Source: Bradyrhizobium xenonodulans (GTDB lineage: Bacteria; Pseudomonadota; Alphaproteobacteria; Rhizobiales; Xanthobacteraceae). Taken from it: 64,000 bases of DNA. The stretch's first letter is position 1. Every line of letters begins with the position of its first letter. The notes beneath the pieces were generated by a model. The model searched no databases, was not told the origin of the DNA, and saw only the letters and a list, made by a program, of their open reading frames with translations. Location: the NCBI RefSeq assembly GCF_027594865.1, contig NZ_CP089391.1:7656501-7720500 (forward strand), written 5' to 3'. Shown here one piece after another: positions 8,107-15,264 of this stretch. The translations under genes and the position numbers were made by a program.

Positions 8107-8148
8107 CAGCGCGCCGTTGCCTGATCCGCCCCCGATAAGAGAATTGTC

Positions 8149-8847
8149 ATGAGACGCGCCGACCGGCTGTTTCAAATCATCCAGGTGCTGAGGCGCACCC
8201 GTAAGCCGCTGACCGCGGACGCGATCGCGGCCGAACTCGAAACATCGAAGCGCACCATCTATCGCGACATCGCAACCCTGATCGGCCAGCGCGTGCCGAT
8301 CCGCGGCGAAGCCGGCATGGGCTACATCCTGGAAAAGGGTTTTGACCTGCCGCCCTTGATGCTGACACCGGACGAGATCGAGGCCGCGGTGCTCGGCGCG
8401 CAATGGGTCGCGGGCCACGCCGATTCCGCGCTGGCGCGCGCGGCCGAAGATCTGATGGCCAAGATCGCCGACACCGTTCCCGAGCGCCTGCGTCCCTTCG
8501 TGCTGGAGCCTGCGAGCCGCGCGCGGCCGAGCTGGAACAGGGAGCCGGATCGCCTCGACATGGTGCGCACCCGCACCCAGATCCACGAAGGCAAGAAGAT
8601 CATGCTGCGCTATCGCGATGAGCAGGGCCGCCCCAGCGAGCGAATGATCTGGCCGATCTCGGTCGGCTATCTCGAAGCCGTGCGCCTGCTCGCCGCCTGG
8701 TGCGAGCTGCGCGGCGACTTCCGCAGCTTCCGCACCGACCGCGTGGTGGAGGCCTCCTATCTCGACGAAAGATATCCGGAGCGGCGCGACGTGCTGCGCG
8801 CAAGATGGCGGCAGAGCCTGGTCTGGGGCCCGCCAAAGGACACGTGA
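8149..8847 (+). CDS. YafY-type transcriptional regulator (HTH-WYL)
   Basis: 232 residues. An N-terminal winged helix (RRADRLFQIIQVLRRTRKPL, then LETSKRTIYRDIATL, residues about 1-60) is followed by a WYL ligand-sensing domain (around 135-200: KKIMLRYRDEQGRPSERMIWPISVGY, then LLAAWCELRGDFRSFRTDR). Such proteins bind DNA as dimers and respond to small ligands or nucleic acids. Divergent from the GST gene, with palindromes on both sides of the intervening small ORF. The Zn-cluster gene starts five bases after its stop, so those two are probably cotranscribed. Confidence 0.88.
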   Translation: MRRADRLFQIIQVLRRTRKPLTADAIAAELETSKRTIYRDIATLIGQRVPIRGEAGMGYILEKGFDLPPLMLTPDEIEAAVLGAQWVAGHADSALARAAEDLMAKIADTVPERLRPFVLEPASRARPSWNREPDRLDMVRTRTQIHEGKKIMLRYRDEQGRPSERMIWPISVGYLEAVRLLAAWCELRGDFRSFRTDRVVEASYLDERYPERRDVLRARWRQSLVWGPPKDT

Positions 8848-8852
8848 CGAGG

Positions 8853-9167
8853 ATGGAAGAGATCGACCTGTCGAGCTGTTGCCAGAGCTGCGGCGCCTGC
8901 TGCGGCTATTCGGAGAACTGGCCACGCTTCTCGATCGAGAGCGAGGAAGAGCTGGCCGCAATCCCGGAAGCGCTCGTCAACGCGCGGCAATCCGGCATGC
9001 GCTGCCAGGGTGATCGCTGTTCGGCGTTGCAGGGAGAGATCGGAAAGCAGACGGCCTGCGGCATCTATGAGGTGCGGCCGGAGGTCTGCCGCACATGCAT
9101 GCCGGGCGACGCCGAATGCGCGATGGCGCGGCGGAAATTCGGACTGCCGGTGATCGTTAGCACATGA
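8853..9167 (+). CDS. YkgJ-family cysteine cluster protein
   Basis: 104 residues with ten Cys, arranged CCxxCxxCC at 9-17 and further Cys in RCQGDRC, ACGIY, VCRTCMPGD; this is the YkgJ (UPF0153) Zn/Fe-chelating family. The start follows the regulator's stop by five bases, with GACGAGG overlapping that stop; a GTG at 8844 is an alternative. The TGA stop is supplied by a dispersed palindromic repeat that begins at 9163. Function in the family is unproven; metal binding is likely. Confidence 0.85.
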   Translation: MEEIDLSSCCQSCGACCGYSENWPRFSIESEEELAAIPEALVNARQSGMRCQGDRCSALQGEIGKQTACGIYEVRPEVCRTCMPGDAECAMARRKFGLPVIVST

Positions 9168-9230
9168 TCCGGAAAAGTGTGCAGCGGTTTTCCACGCGAC
9201 AAACGCGGCGCGTTTGCGCGGAGATCATGC
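9163..9230. repeat. Dispersed repeat, CATGATCCGGAAAA family
   Basis: CATGATCCGGAAAAGTG... (9163-9193) with GATCATGC at the far end (9223-9230). Its 31-base core matches, in inverse orientation and with two mismatches, the repeat at 48123-48153. The element overlaps the stop codon of the upstream gene. Confidence 0.75.
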
Positions 9231-9245
9231 GCCAACAAACAAGGC

Positions 9246-9644
9246 TTAGGCGGGAACGGCTTCGCTGATCTCGTCGTCGATCTCGTCGTCCAGCGGTGCA
9301 AGCACCGAGAGCGGCTTGGTCGACAGCGTGATCGGCTTGCGGCCACCCGACAGCGACGGCGACGATTTGGCCGAGCCTCCGCGCGACAGCGCGTAGAGCG
9401 TCGAGCCGACACGGCCACCGTTCTCGATCAGGTCGCGCTCGTTGCAGCTGCCTGCGATCGCGACGGCCAGCGAATGAAGGTGGCTGCGGCGATAGCAGAA
9501 CAGCGCCAGCCTGGCGCGTGCGTCAGGGGAAACACTCTCAACCAACCTCGGCAGGCCACTCTCGCTGGCGCGGTACATCTCGCCAAGGAGCTCGTCGCGG
9601 ACCGGGCAGAAATCGCTTTCAAAGGCGTCGCGGCTTGAAAACAT
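9246..9644 (-). CDS. Conserved hypothetical protein
   Basis: 132 residues, starting at the ATG at 9644 preceded by GAGGGAGAA; an upstream in-frame start would add 12 residues without a ribosome-binding site. The first 75 residues look helical and soluble (DARARLALFCYRRSHLHSLAVAIAGSCNERDLIENGG), the tail is Ser/Lys/Pro-rich and ends in an acidic DDEIDDEISE stretch. No domain recognised and no signal peptide. Convergent with the Zn-cluster gene across a repeat. Function unknown. Confidence 0.7.
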   Translation of the reverse strand: MFSSRDAFESDFCPVRDELLGEMYRASESGLPRLVESVSPDARARLALFCYRRSHLHSLAVAIAGSCNERDLIENGGRVGSTLYALSRGGSAKSSPSLSGGRKPITLSTKPLSVLAPLDDEIDDEISEAVPA

Positions 9645-9775
9645 TGCAGTTCTCCCTCGTGTGGGGAAGATGCAGTGCAATTCTCTAATGAAAGGTTAAC
9701 CACGCTGCCCGGTAGTCGTCCGGGGTGGTTGCGCCCTCGCCGCGAATCGGAGGCAACAGGCAGCTTCCCCGTGGC

Positions 9776-9883
9776 CATCCTTCGAGACGCCCGCCTTCGG
9801 CGAGCCCTCAGGATGAGGTCTGGTCCTGCTGAAAGATTCTATCCCCTGATGGTGAGGAGGCGCGAAGCGCCGTCTCGAACCAT
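9776..9883. repeat. Two dispersed palindromic repeats, CATCCTTCGAGACG family
   Basis: CATCCTTCGAGACGC...CTCAGGATGAGG at 9776-9818, then an inverse copy CTGATGGTGAGGAGG...CGTCTCGAACCATG at about 9845-9883. The same family occurs at 35184-35288. They fill the gap between two leftward genes and no gene is seen here. Confidence 0.7.
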
Positions 9884-9917
9884 GCAGGCCCGGCAGCTAC
9901 TCCGAACGCCGCCAGCC

Positions 9918-10334
9918 TCAGTTCGCCGCCATGAAGATGGAGAGGCCGAAGCCGGTCAGATGGTGCAGCGCCTGATCGACGCCGATCAGGGTCCAGAACC
10001 AGGGATGCTGGAGGTCGACGCCGCAATTGGCGGAGACGAGCCCCTTGGCCCGGTCGATCGTGATGTGGATCACGAAGTCGATGAAGGCGACGAACCAGAA
10101 TTTGGGCGCCACGATCAGGATCAACGGCAGCGCAACCGCAAGGTGAATCAGGCAATGCACCAGAAGCGGGAGGGCCCAGCCGTGCTTCTGGTCCTTGCCC
10201 TGCGCCATCCAGGCGGTCTGGAGGACGAAATCGGCGATGATGTGCTTGAAGGTGAGAAGCAACATCCAGCCAATGAGCGCTTCGACTGGAACCGCCGATG
10301 ACAGGGGTGGAAACGACAAAGCTGACGCCCTCAT
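9918..10334 (-). CDS. DUF3307 membrane protein
   Basis: 138 residues. ALIGWMLLLTFKHIIADFVLQTAWMAQGK is the DUF3307 signature, followed by LVHCLIHLAVALPLILIVAP, a third hydrophobic segment (FVAFIDFVIHITIDRAKG) and HPWFWTLIGVDQALHHLTGF, giving three or four membrane segments with conserved His and Asp residues. The family is often next to SatD in other bacteria, but not here. The start is uncertain: no good ribosome-binding site precedes 10334 and the conserved region begins only near residue 20. Function unknown. Confidence 0.78.
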   Translation of the reverse strand: MRASALSFPPLSSAVPVEALIGWMLLLTFKHIIADFVLQTAWMAQGKDQKHGWALPLLVHCLIHLAVALPLILIVAPKFWFVAFIDFVIHITIDRAKGLVSANCGVDLQHPWFWTLIGVDQALHHLTGFGLSIFMAAN

Positions 10335-10667
10335 TGACGTGGCAAGAAGAATTGGAGCGTTCAGCGCAACTTCTTCTCGGACCGGTCAAGTCGCCGGGAC
10401 GTGTGATTTATGACATCTCCCGCGGCGGAATGCAGCCGGGGGGAACCGGAAAATCGCAAACTGTGGCTAACTGGTGATAGGATGATCAATCGCCGCGCCG
10501 GATCGAGTAAGGTTACCTTCGGCTCGAAATTTGCATTCCGGTTCCGGCGCGCTATCATTGTCGGCAGAGAATATCGTTCTTTTTTCAGACGGTTAGGAAT
10601 TGCAGGCGCCCGCCGCGATCACATCCGCGAGCTACCCGTCACCCAGGAATAAGGCCCGAGTGCTGCC
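10335..10667. other. Gene-free stretch between divergent genes
   Basis: A 333-base spacer between the leftward DUF3307 gene and the rightward TAXI gene. An 80-codon Arg-rich open frame at 10410-10652 lacks a ribosome-binding site and resembles no protein I know. The stretch presumably holds both promoters; I see no clear repeat or hairpin. Confidence 0.5.
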
Positions 10668-12125
10668 ATGGGTACTGACATGAGTACTGAAGGCCCGACC
10701 TCGTCACCATCAGAGCCGCCGCCGCGGCGTCCCAAGGTGATCAAGACCAATCAACAGCAGGTCTTTCTCTACGTCGTGCTGACCCTGCTGCTGTCGCTCG
10801 CCACCGTCTGGGGCGGCCGCGCCCTGGTCCACAGTTCGGAGACGCTGACCTTTGCGGTCGGCGCGCCCAACAGCGACGAGGCGATGTTCGCCGCCAAGCT
10901 CGCCACGGTGATGAAGAACAACGCCTCGCGTTTCCGGATCAAGATCGTCAACAATCCAGACAGCGCCAAGGCGCTCGCCCAGTTCGACCGCAAGCAGGCC
11001 GACCTCGCCGTGTTGCGTACCGATGCCAAGGTGCCGCTGCGGGCGCGCACGCTCGCAATCCTCGAGCACGATCTCGTGCTCCTGCTCGGCCCCGGCAACA
11101 AGAAGATCAAGTCGCTCGCCGAGCTGAAGAAGAAAAAGGTTGCGGTCGTCGCCGAGAGCGAGGCCTCACTCGCCTTCGTCCGCAGCATTCTCGACATCCC
11201 CGACGGTCCTGATGCCGCGAAAATCCAGATGGCGCTGCAGGGCGCGACGCTCGACAAGCTGTTCGCCCCGGCGAGCGGCTTCGGCGCGGTGATCGCCGTC
11301 GTGCACGCCTCCAGAGCGGTGCGCGACAAGGCCTATGAGCAGGCCGCCAGGCGCGGCGGCTTCACGCTCAACGCGGTCGACGAGGCCAAGGCGCTGGCGC
11401 GCAGGATCCCCGGCATTTCCAGCGAGACGCTGAGCGCAGGCACGCTCTCGGCCTCGCCGGAAATTCCCGATGACGACCTCGACACGATCGGCCTCGAATG
11501 GCTGCTGGTGACGCAATCGAAGATGTCGGCATCGACGGCGGGCGAGCTGGCGCGCACCATCTATGAGAACAAATCCGCGCTCGGGCTCGACAACGGCTTT
11601 GCCAGCAGGATCGAGCCGGCCTCCGTCGAGAAGGACGCCTACGTGATGGCGCATCAGGGGGCGGCCGACTACATCAACGACGACACCAAGTCGTTCATGG
11701 ATAAGTACAGCGACCTGATGTATCTGGGCGCCGCCGCGCTCAGCGTCATCGGCTCGATCTTCGCTGCGATCTACGCCAAGATCACCCGCATCGCGCCGGA
11801 GAAGGCCAGCGAGCTCTCCACCGCCATCCTCGACGTCGGCGAGCGCATCGAGCATGCCCATTCGCTGGATCAGCTCGAATGTCTCCAGGACGAGCTGGAG
11901 GGCATTTTGCGCGGCGCCGTCATAGGCCTTCGAGACGGCACGATCAGTACCGATGGGCTCGATACCTTCAAGCTCGGCTACGAGTTCGTCCGCGACGAGA
12001 TCGGCATGCGCCGCGATTACCTCAAGCGCCACGCCGGCGAGGCCGACAAGCTCGCCCAGGATACGGCCCCTCCCCAGCAGGACGAGAGCAATATCGTGGT
12101 GGTGAAAACCGCTCAGAGCGCCTGA
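10668..12125 (+). CDS. TAXI-family TRAP solute-binding protein, membrane-anchored
   Basis: 485 residues. A cytoplasmic Pro/Ser-rich leader, a transmembrane segment at about 31-50 (QVFLYVVLTLLLSLATVWGG), a TAXI/NMT1-like ligand-binding domain (SSETLTFAVGAPNSDEAMFAAKLATVM onward), then a second membrane segment near 349-370 and a cytoplasmic helical tail. The two anchors and the helical tail differ from ordinary periplasmic TAXI proteins and suggest a sensing role instead of transport; no TRAP permease is adjacent. ATGs at 10668 and 10680 are both possible; neither has a strong ribosome-binding site. Confidence 0.8.
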   Translation: MGTDMSTEGPTSSPSEPPPRRPKVIKTNQQQVFLYVVLTLLLSLATVWGGRALVHSSETLTFAVGAPNSDEAMFAAKLATVMKNNASRFRIKIVNNPDSAKALAQFDRKQADLAVLRTDAKVPLRARTLAILEHDLVLLLGPGNKKIKSLAELKKKKVAVVAESEASLAFVRSILDIPDGPDAAKIQMALQGATLDKLFAPASGFGAVIAVVHASRAVRDKAYEQAARRGGFTLNAVDEAKALARRIPGISSETLSAGTLSASPEIPDDDLDTIGLEWLLVTQSKMSASTAGELARTIYENKSALGLDNGFASRIEPASVEKDAYVMAHQGAADYINDDTKSFMDKYSDLMYLGAAALSVIGSIFAAIYAKITRIAPEKASELSTAILDVGERIEHAHSLDQLECLQDELEGILRGAVIGLRDGTISTDGLDTFKLGYEFVRDEIGMRRDYLKRHAGEADKLAQDTAPPQQDESNIVVVKTAQSA

Positions 12126-12193
12126 CCTATCGATTCGGGGGTCTTGCTGCGGCACCTTGCCGATCTTTCCCGCGAATCACCGGGATGAATTCG

Positions 12194-12218
12194 GGAACCG
12201 TCCCTGCCCACAACCGTT
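12194..12218 (+). promoter_or_regulatory. EcfG-type general-stress promoter
   Basis: GGAAC (12194-12198), 16 bases, CGTT (12215-12218), matching the known -35/-10 consensus of the alphaproteobacterial sigma factor EcfG (RpoE2). It lies 30 bases before the start of the small membrane protein gene. Confidence 0.7.
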
Positions 12219-12247
12219 TGTTCCCGGATACAACCGGAGAACGCATC

Positions 12248-12466
12248 ATGCGTACGCTCCTCCTCATCATCCTTCTGGGAATGCTGGTTGCGGCTGGTTA
12301 CTTCGCCTATTCGGCAATGGCGGTCGAGGGTGGGCCGATCCCGACGGAAGGCTATGTGGCACTGGCGCTCGGGGCGGGTTTTTCCGTCGTGGTCGGCGTC
12401 GGCCTGATGATGCTGCTCTTTTTCAGCAGCCGCCGCGGCTACGACGAACCGCCGCATTTCAGGTAG
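12248..12466 (+). CDS. Small two-segment membrane protein
   Basis: 72 residues: a first transmembrane helix (LLLIILLGMLVAAGYFAYSAM), a short loop with EGGPIPTEGY, a second helix (LALGAGFSVVVGVGLMMLLFF) and a basic tail SSRRGYDEPPHFR. GGAG stands eight bases before the ATG. An EcfG-type promoter precedes it, so it is probably a general stress gene. No functional family recognised; small inner-membrane protein of rhizobial type. Confidence 0.75.
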   Translation: MRTLLLIILLGMLVAAGYFAYSAMAVEGGPIPTEGYVALALGAGFSVVVGVGLMMLLFFSSRRGYDEPPHFR

Positions 12467-12620
12467 GGCCACCTCGGCACCGGACCGTGCAGCCCTGTTC
12501 GTCGATGTCCAGGGCGGCCCGGGCTCGTCGTTGACGGCCCCTGCCCGGGCGGGCACTTTGGCGCTGGCGTCCCAGCCGGGACCGCAGCAGCCAAGTCCAA
12601 GACCGAGCCCGCTCTCCCGC

Positions 12621-13727
12621 ATGTCCAAGCCGCTGATCCCCGCTCTGGCCCAGTTCGTGGCCGCCACGGCCGGCCGCAACATGACCAAGGCGGCTTACGC
12701 GGCTGTGACCGTTGGCGTGCTCAGCATGGTCTTGCTGACCGACAACCGGGCCCATGAGGCGCGCGGCTGGGTCAGTGGCCTGCTCTGGACCTGCCTTGCT
12801 TATTTCGTGTTCGAATGGCTGGTCCGGCTGCGCCATATGGCGCGGCAGGGGCGGCTGTCGCTCTATGTGTCCTCCTCCGCCGGGCTGGTCGATGCGGTGG
12901 GTGCGCTGGCCGTGCCGGCCGCGCTGCTTCTCGGCGTCGAGCCGAAAACGGCCTGGCTGCTCAGCGTGCTCTGGGTATTGAAGGTGGTGCCCGGCATTCC
13001 CGGCCTGCGGCAGCTCCGCCGCGTGCTGGTGCTGGAATCCGGGCCCCTGGTCAGCGTGCTCGTGATCTTCCTGATGGTGGTCTTCCTCGCCTCCGTCGCC
13101 GAATATTTTCTGGAGCGGGACGTGCAGCCGCAGACGTTCGGCAGCGTGCCGGCCGCGCTGTGGTGGGCCGTCGTCACATTGACCACGACGGGCTATGGCG
13201 ACGTCGTGCCGATCACGCCGCTCGGCCGCATCGTCGCGGCGATGGTGATGATCTCCGGCCTCGGCGTATTCGGGCTCTGGACCGGTATCCTGGCGACCGG
13301 GTTTGCCTCCGAGACGAGGCGCGACAATTTCCTCAAGACCTGGGAATCCGTCAGCAAGGTGCCGTTCTTCGCGGCGCTCGGGCCTTCGGCGATCGCCGAC
13401 GTCACCCACATGCTGCGCACCATGGAGCTGCCGGCGCGCACCATGATCATCCGCAAGGGCGCGCAGGGCGACTGCATGTATTTCATCGCCGCCGGCGAGG
13501 TCGAGGTCGACCTGCCCGGCAAGAAGGTGCAGCTCGGCGAAGGCGCTTTCTTCGGCGAGATGGCGCTGCTCGGCAACAACAAGCGCGGCGCCAATGTCTC
13601 GACGACGAAAGTGTCGCGGCTGCTGGTGCTCGACCTCGTCGACTTCCGCGTGCTGATGGCACGGCACCCCGATCTCGCCGAGACCATCGACACCGAGGCG
13701 AAACGACGCGCGCTCGAAAACAAGTAA
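12621..13727 (+). CDS. Cyclic-nucleotide-gated potassium channel (MlotiK1-like)
   Basis: 368 residues. Six hydrophobic segments, the potassium selectivity filter TTTGYGD at 188-194 (WWAVVTLTTTGYGDVVP), a pore-lining helix, then a C-terminal cyclic-nucleotide-binding domain (about 247-360) whose phosphate-binding cassette FFGEMALLGNNKRGANV keeps Glu312 and Arg322. Order and length match MlotiK1 of Mesorhizobium (355 residues), a cAMP-gated K+ channel without a strongly charged voltage sensor. The ATG at 12621 fits that length; an upstream TTG-started extension is unlikely. The ribosome-binding site is weak. A crotonase gene follows after 12 bases. Confidence 0.9.
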   Translation: MSKPLIPALAQFVAATAGRNMTKAAYAAVTVGVLSMVLLTDNRAHEARGWVSGLLWTCLAYFVFEWLVRLRHMARQGRLSLYVSSSAGLVDAVGALAVPAALLLGVEPKTAWLLSVLWVLKVVPGIPGLRQLRRVLVLESGPLVSVLVIFLMVVFLASVAEYFLERDVQPQTFGSVPAALWWAVVTLTTTGYGDVVPITPLGRIVAAMVMISGLGVFGLWTGILATGFASETRRDNFLKTWESVSKVPFFAALGPSAIADVTHMLRTMELPARTMIIRKGAQGDCMYFIAAGEVEVDLPGKKVQLGEGAFFGEMALLGNNKRGANVSTTKVSRLLVLDLVDFRVLMARHPDLAETIDTEAKRRALENK

Positions 13728-13739
13728 ATGGAGACAAGA

Positions 13740-14525
13740 ATGTCGGATACAGCCGACGCGGCGTCCAGCCCCGTGCTCGAAATCACCGGCGCACGCGCCA
13801 CCATCCGTCTGAACAGACCCAAGCATCTCAACCGGCTCCAGGCGGAAGACCTCGGCGAGCTGACAAAGCTGTTCGACCGGGTCGAGGCCGATCCTGCCAT
13901 CCGCGTGCTGGTGCTGACCGGCACGGGCCACGCCTTCTCCGCGGGCTACGACCTCAACTCGGTTGCCGAGCGCGCAGTGAGCGCCAATGAGCAGCAGAGC
14001 GCGGGCTCGGCGTTCGAGGTGGTCGTCAACCGCCTGGAGGATCTGGGCGTGCCGACGATCTGCCGCCTCAACGGCGGCGTCTATGGCGGCTCGACCGACC
14101 TCGCGCTCGCCTGCGATTTCCGCATCGGCGTCGACACCGCCGAGATGTTCATGCCGGCGGCGCGGCTCGGGCTGCACTATTACAGAAGCGGCATCAAGCG
14201 TTACGTCACGCGGCTCGGCGTCGACAATGCGAAGAAACTCTTCCTCACGGCGCAGAAGATCAGCGCGCCGGAGATGCTGCGCATCGGCTATCTCACCGCC
14301 ATGGTGCCGGTGGAATTGCTCGACGAAGAGGTCGACAAGCTCGCCAATATCCTCGCCGGCAACGCGCCGCAAGCGATGGCAGGCATGAAGCGCGCCATCA
14401 ACGAATTCGCCCGCGGCGAGCTCGATGAGCCAGCTGCCGACCAGCGCCACCGCGACAGCATGCGCGGCGACGAGATCAAGGAAGGCATCAAGGCGTTTGC
14501 GGAGAAGCGGCCGCCGCGGTTTTGA
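13740..14525 (+). CDS. Crotonase-family protein lacking both hydratase acids
   Basis: 261 residues. The crotonase fold is clear (GTGHAFSAGYDLNSV; NGGVYGGSTDLALACDFRIG), but the two Glu residues of enoyl-CoA hydratases are replaced: GGSTDLALACD has Asp120 instead of the first Glu, and MFMPAARLGLHYY has Ala140 where PE is expected. A true hydratase is therefore unlikely; an isomerase, decarboxylase or lyase using other residues is possible. GGAGA stands six bases before the ATG at 13740; an ATG at 13728 is less likely. Cotranscribed with the channel gene. Confidence 0.82.
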   Translation: MSDTADAASSPVLEITGARATIRLNRPKHLNRLQAEDLGELTKLFDRVEADPAIRVLVLTGTGHAFSAGYDLNSVAERAVSANEQQSAGSAFEVVVNRLEDLGVPTICRLNGGVYGGSTDLALACDFRIGVDTAEMFMPAARLGLHYYRSGIKRYVTRLGVDNAKKLFLTAQKISAPEMLRIGYLTAMVPVELLDEEVDKLANILAGNAPQAMAGMKRAINEFARGELDEPAADQRHRDSMRGDEIKEGIKAFAEKRPPRF

Positions 14526-14535
14526 GGCGAACCCC

Positions 14536-15180
14536 TCAGCCGCCAACGACCGCGGCATGCTGCGCCGCCATGTCGGCATCCGCAGCAGTGATGCGCTGGA
14601 ATGCCGGCCGCGAGGTCATGCGTTCGGCATAGCGGACGAAGACGTCCTTCTTCGGCACGATGCCGAACATCATGGTCCAGCTGAATGCGACACCCCACAA
14701 CACATCGGCGGCCGTCATGCGCTCGCCGAGCAGATAGGGCCCCATCGACAGCTGCGCCTCGAGCGCGCCGAGCATGGTGTCGTAATCGGCATAGGGCGAC
14801 TGCGTGATCGGCGCCGGCTCGCGCTGCATGAACTTGTCGATCAGGGCCGGCTCGAAGGATGCGCCATAATAGGCGATCCAGCGCAGATAAGGCCCGCGCA
14901 GCGGATCGTTCAGCGCGGGCGTGAGACCGGCCTGCGGAAACAAATCGGCGAGATAGATGGTGAGCGCGACCTGCTCGGTGACGAGCTGCCCGCCGCGGTG
15001 GATCGCCGGCACCTTGCCGAGCGGGTTGATGGCGAGATAGGCCGGCTTACGCTGCTCGCCGGCCTTCATGTTGAGGACATGGAGATCGTAGGGCGCCCCC
15101 AGCTCCTCCAGCAGCACCCGCGTGCCGGTGGCGCGGCTTTGCGGCGAATAATGCAGGGTAATGCGGTTCGGATCGGTCAT
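14536..15180 (-). CDS. Glutathione S-transferase
   Basis: 214 residues, starting at the ATG at 15180 (GGAGA upstream). The N-terminal thioredoxin domain contains ITLHYSPQSRATGTRVLLEELGAPYDL, NPLGKVPAIHRGG and TEQVALTIYLAD, which bind glutathione in cytosolic GSTs; Ser in YSPQSR is the likely catalytic-region residue. The C-terminal helical domain carries MTAADVLWGVAF. It is divergent from a YafY-type regulator with a 13-bp perfect palindrome between them, 44 bases from its start. Substrate unknown. Confidence 0.88.
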   Translation of the reverse strand: MTDPNRITLHYSPQSRATGTRVLLEELGAPYDLHVLNMKAGEQRKPAYLAINPLGKVPAIHRGGQLVTEQVALTIYLADLFPQAGLTPALNDPLRGPYLRWIAYYGASFEPALIDKFMQREPAPITQSPYADYDTMLGALEAQLSMGPYLLGERMTAADVLWGVAFSWTMMFGIVPKKDVFVRYAERMTSRPAFQRITAADADMAAQHAAVVGG

Positions 15181-15223
15181 GGCAGGTCTCCATCTGGCCG
15201 GCTGGCAATGGCGCTTGTAGCGG

Positions 15224-15254
15224 ACCATACCTGACATCCTGTGTCAGGTATGGT
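15224..15254. promoter_or_regulatory. 13-bp perfect palindromic operator between GST and WYL regulator
   Basis: ACCATACCTGACA (15224-15236), five bases, TGTCAGGTATGGT (15242-15254). It lies between the divergent GST (15180) and regulator (15265) starts and so can control both. The half-site TGACA/TGTCA and the nine-mer ACATCCTGT recur in the other GST/WYL module. Confidence 0.75.
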
Positions 15255-15264
15255 TTAAGGGATC

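Noticed and set aside
10410..10652. 80-codon open frame upstream of the TAXI gene
   Set aside because: No ribosome-binding site, strongly Arg-rich, no resemblance to any protein; treated as spacer.
12459..14579. 706-codon leftward open frame opposite the channel and crotonase genes
   Set aside because: His/Arg/Asp-rich shadow spanning two well-identified genes on the other strand.
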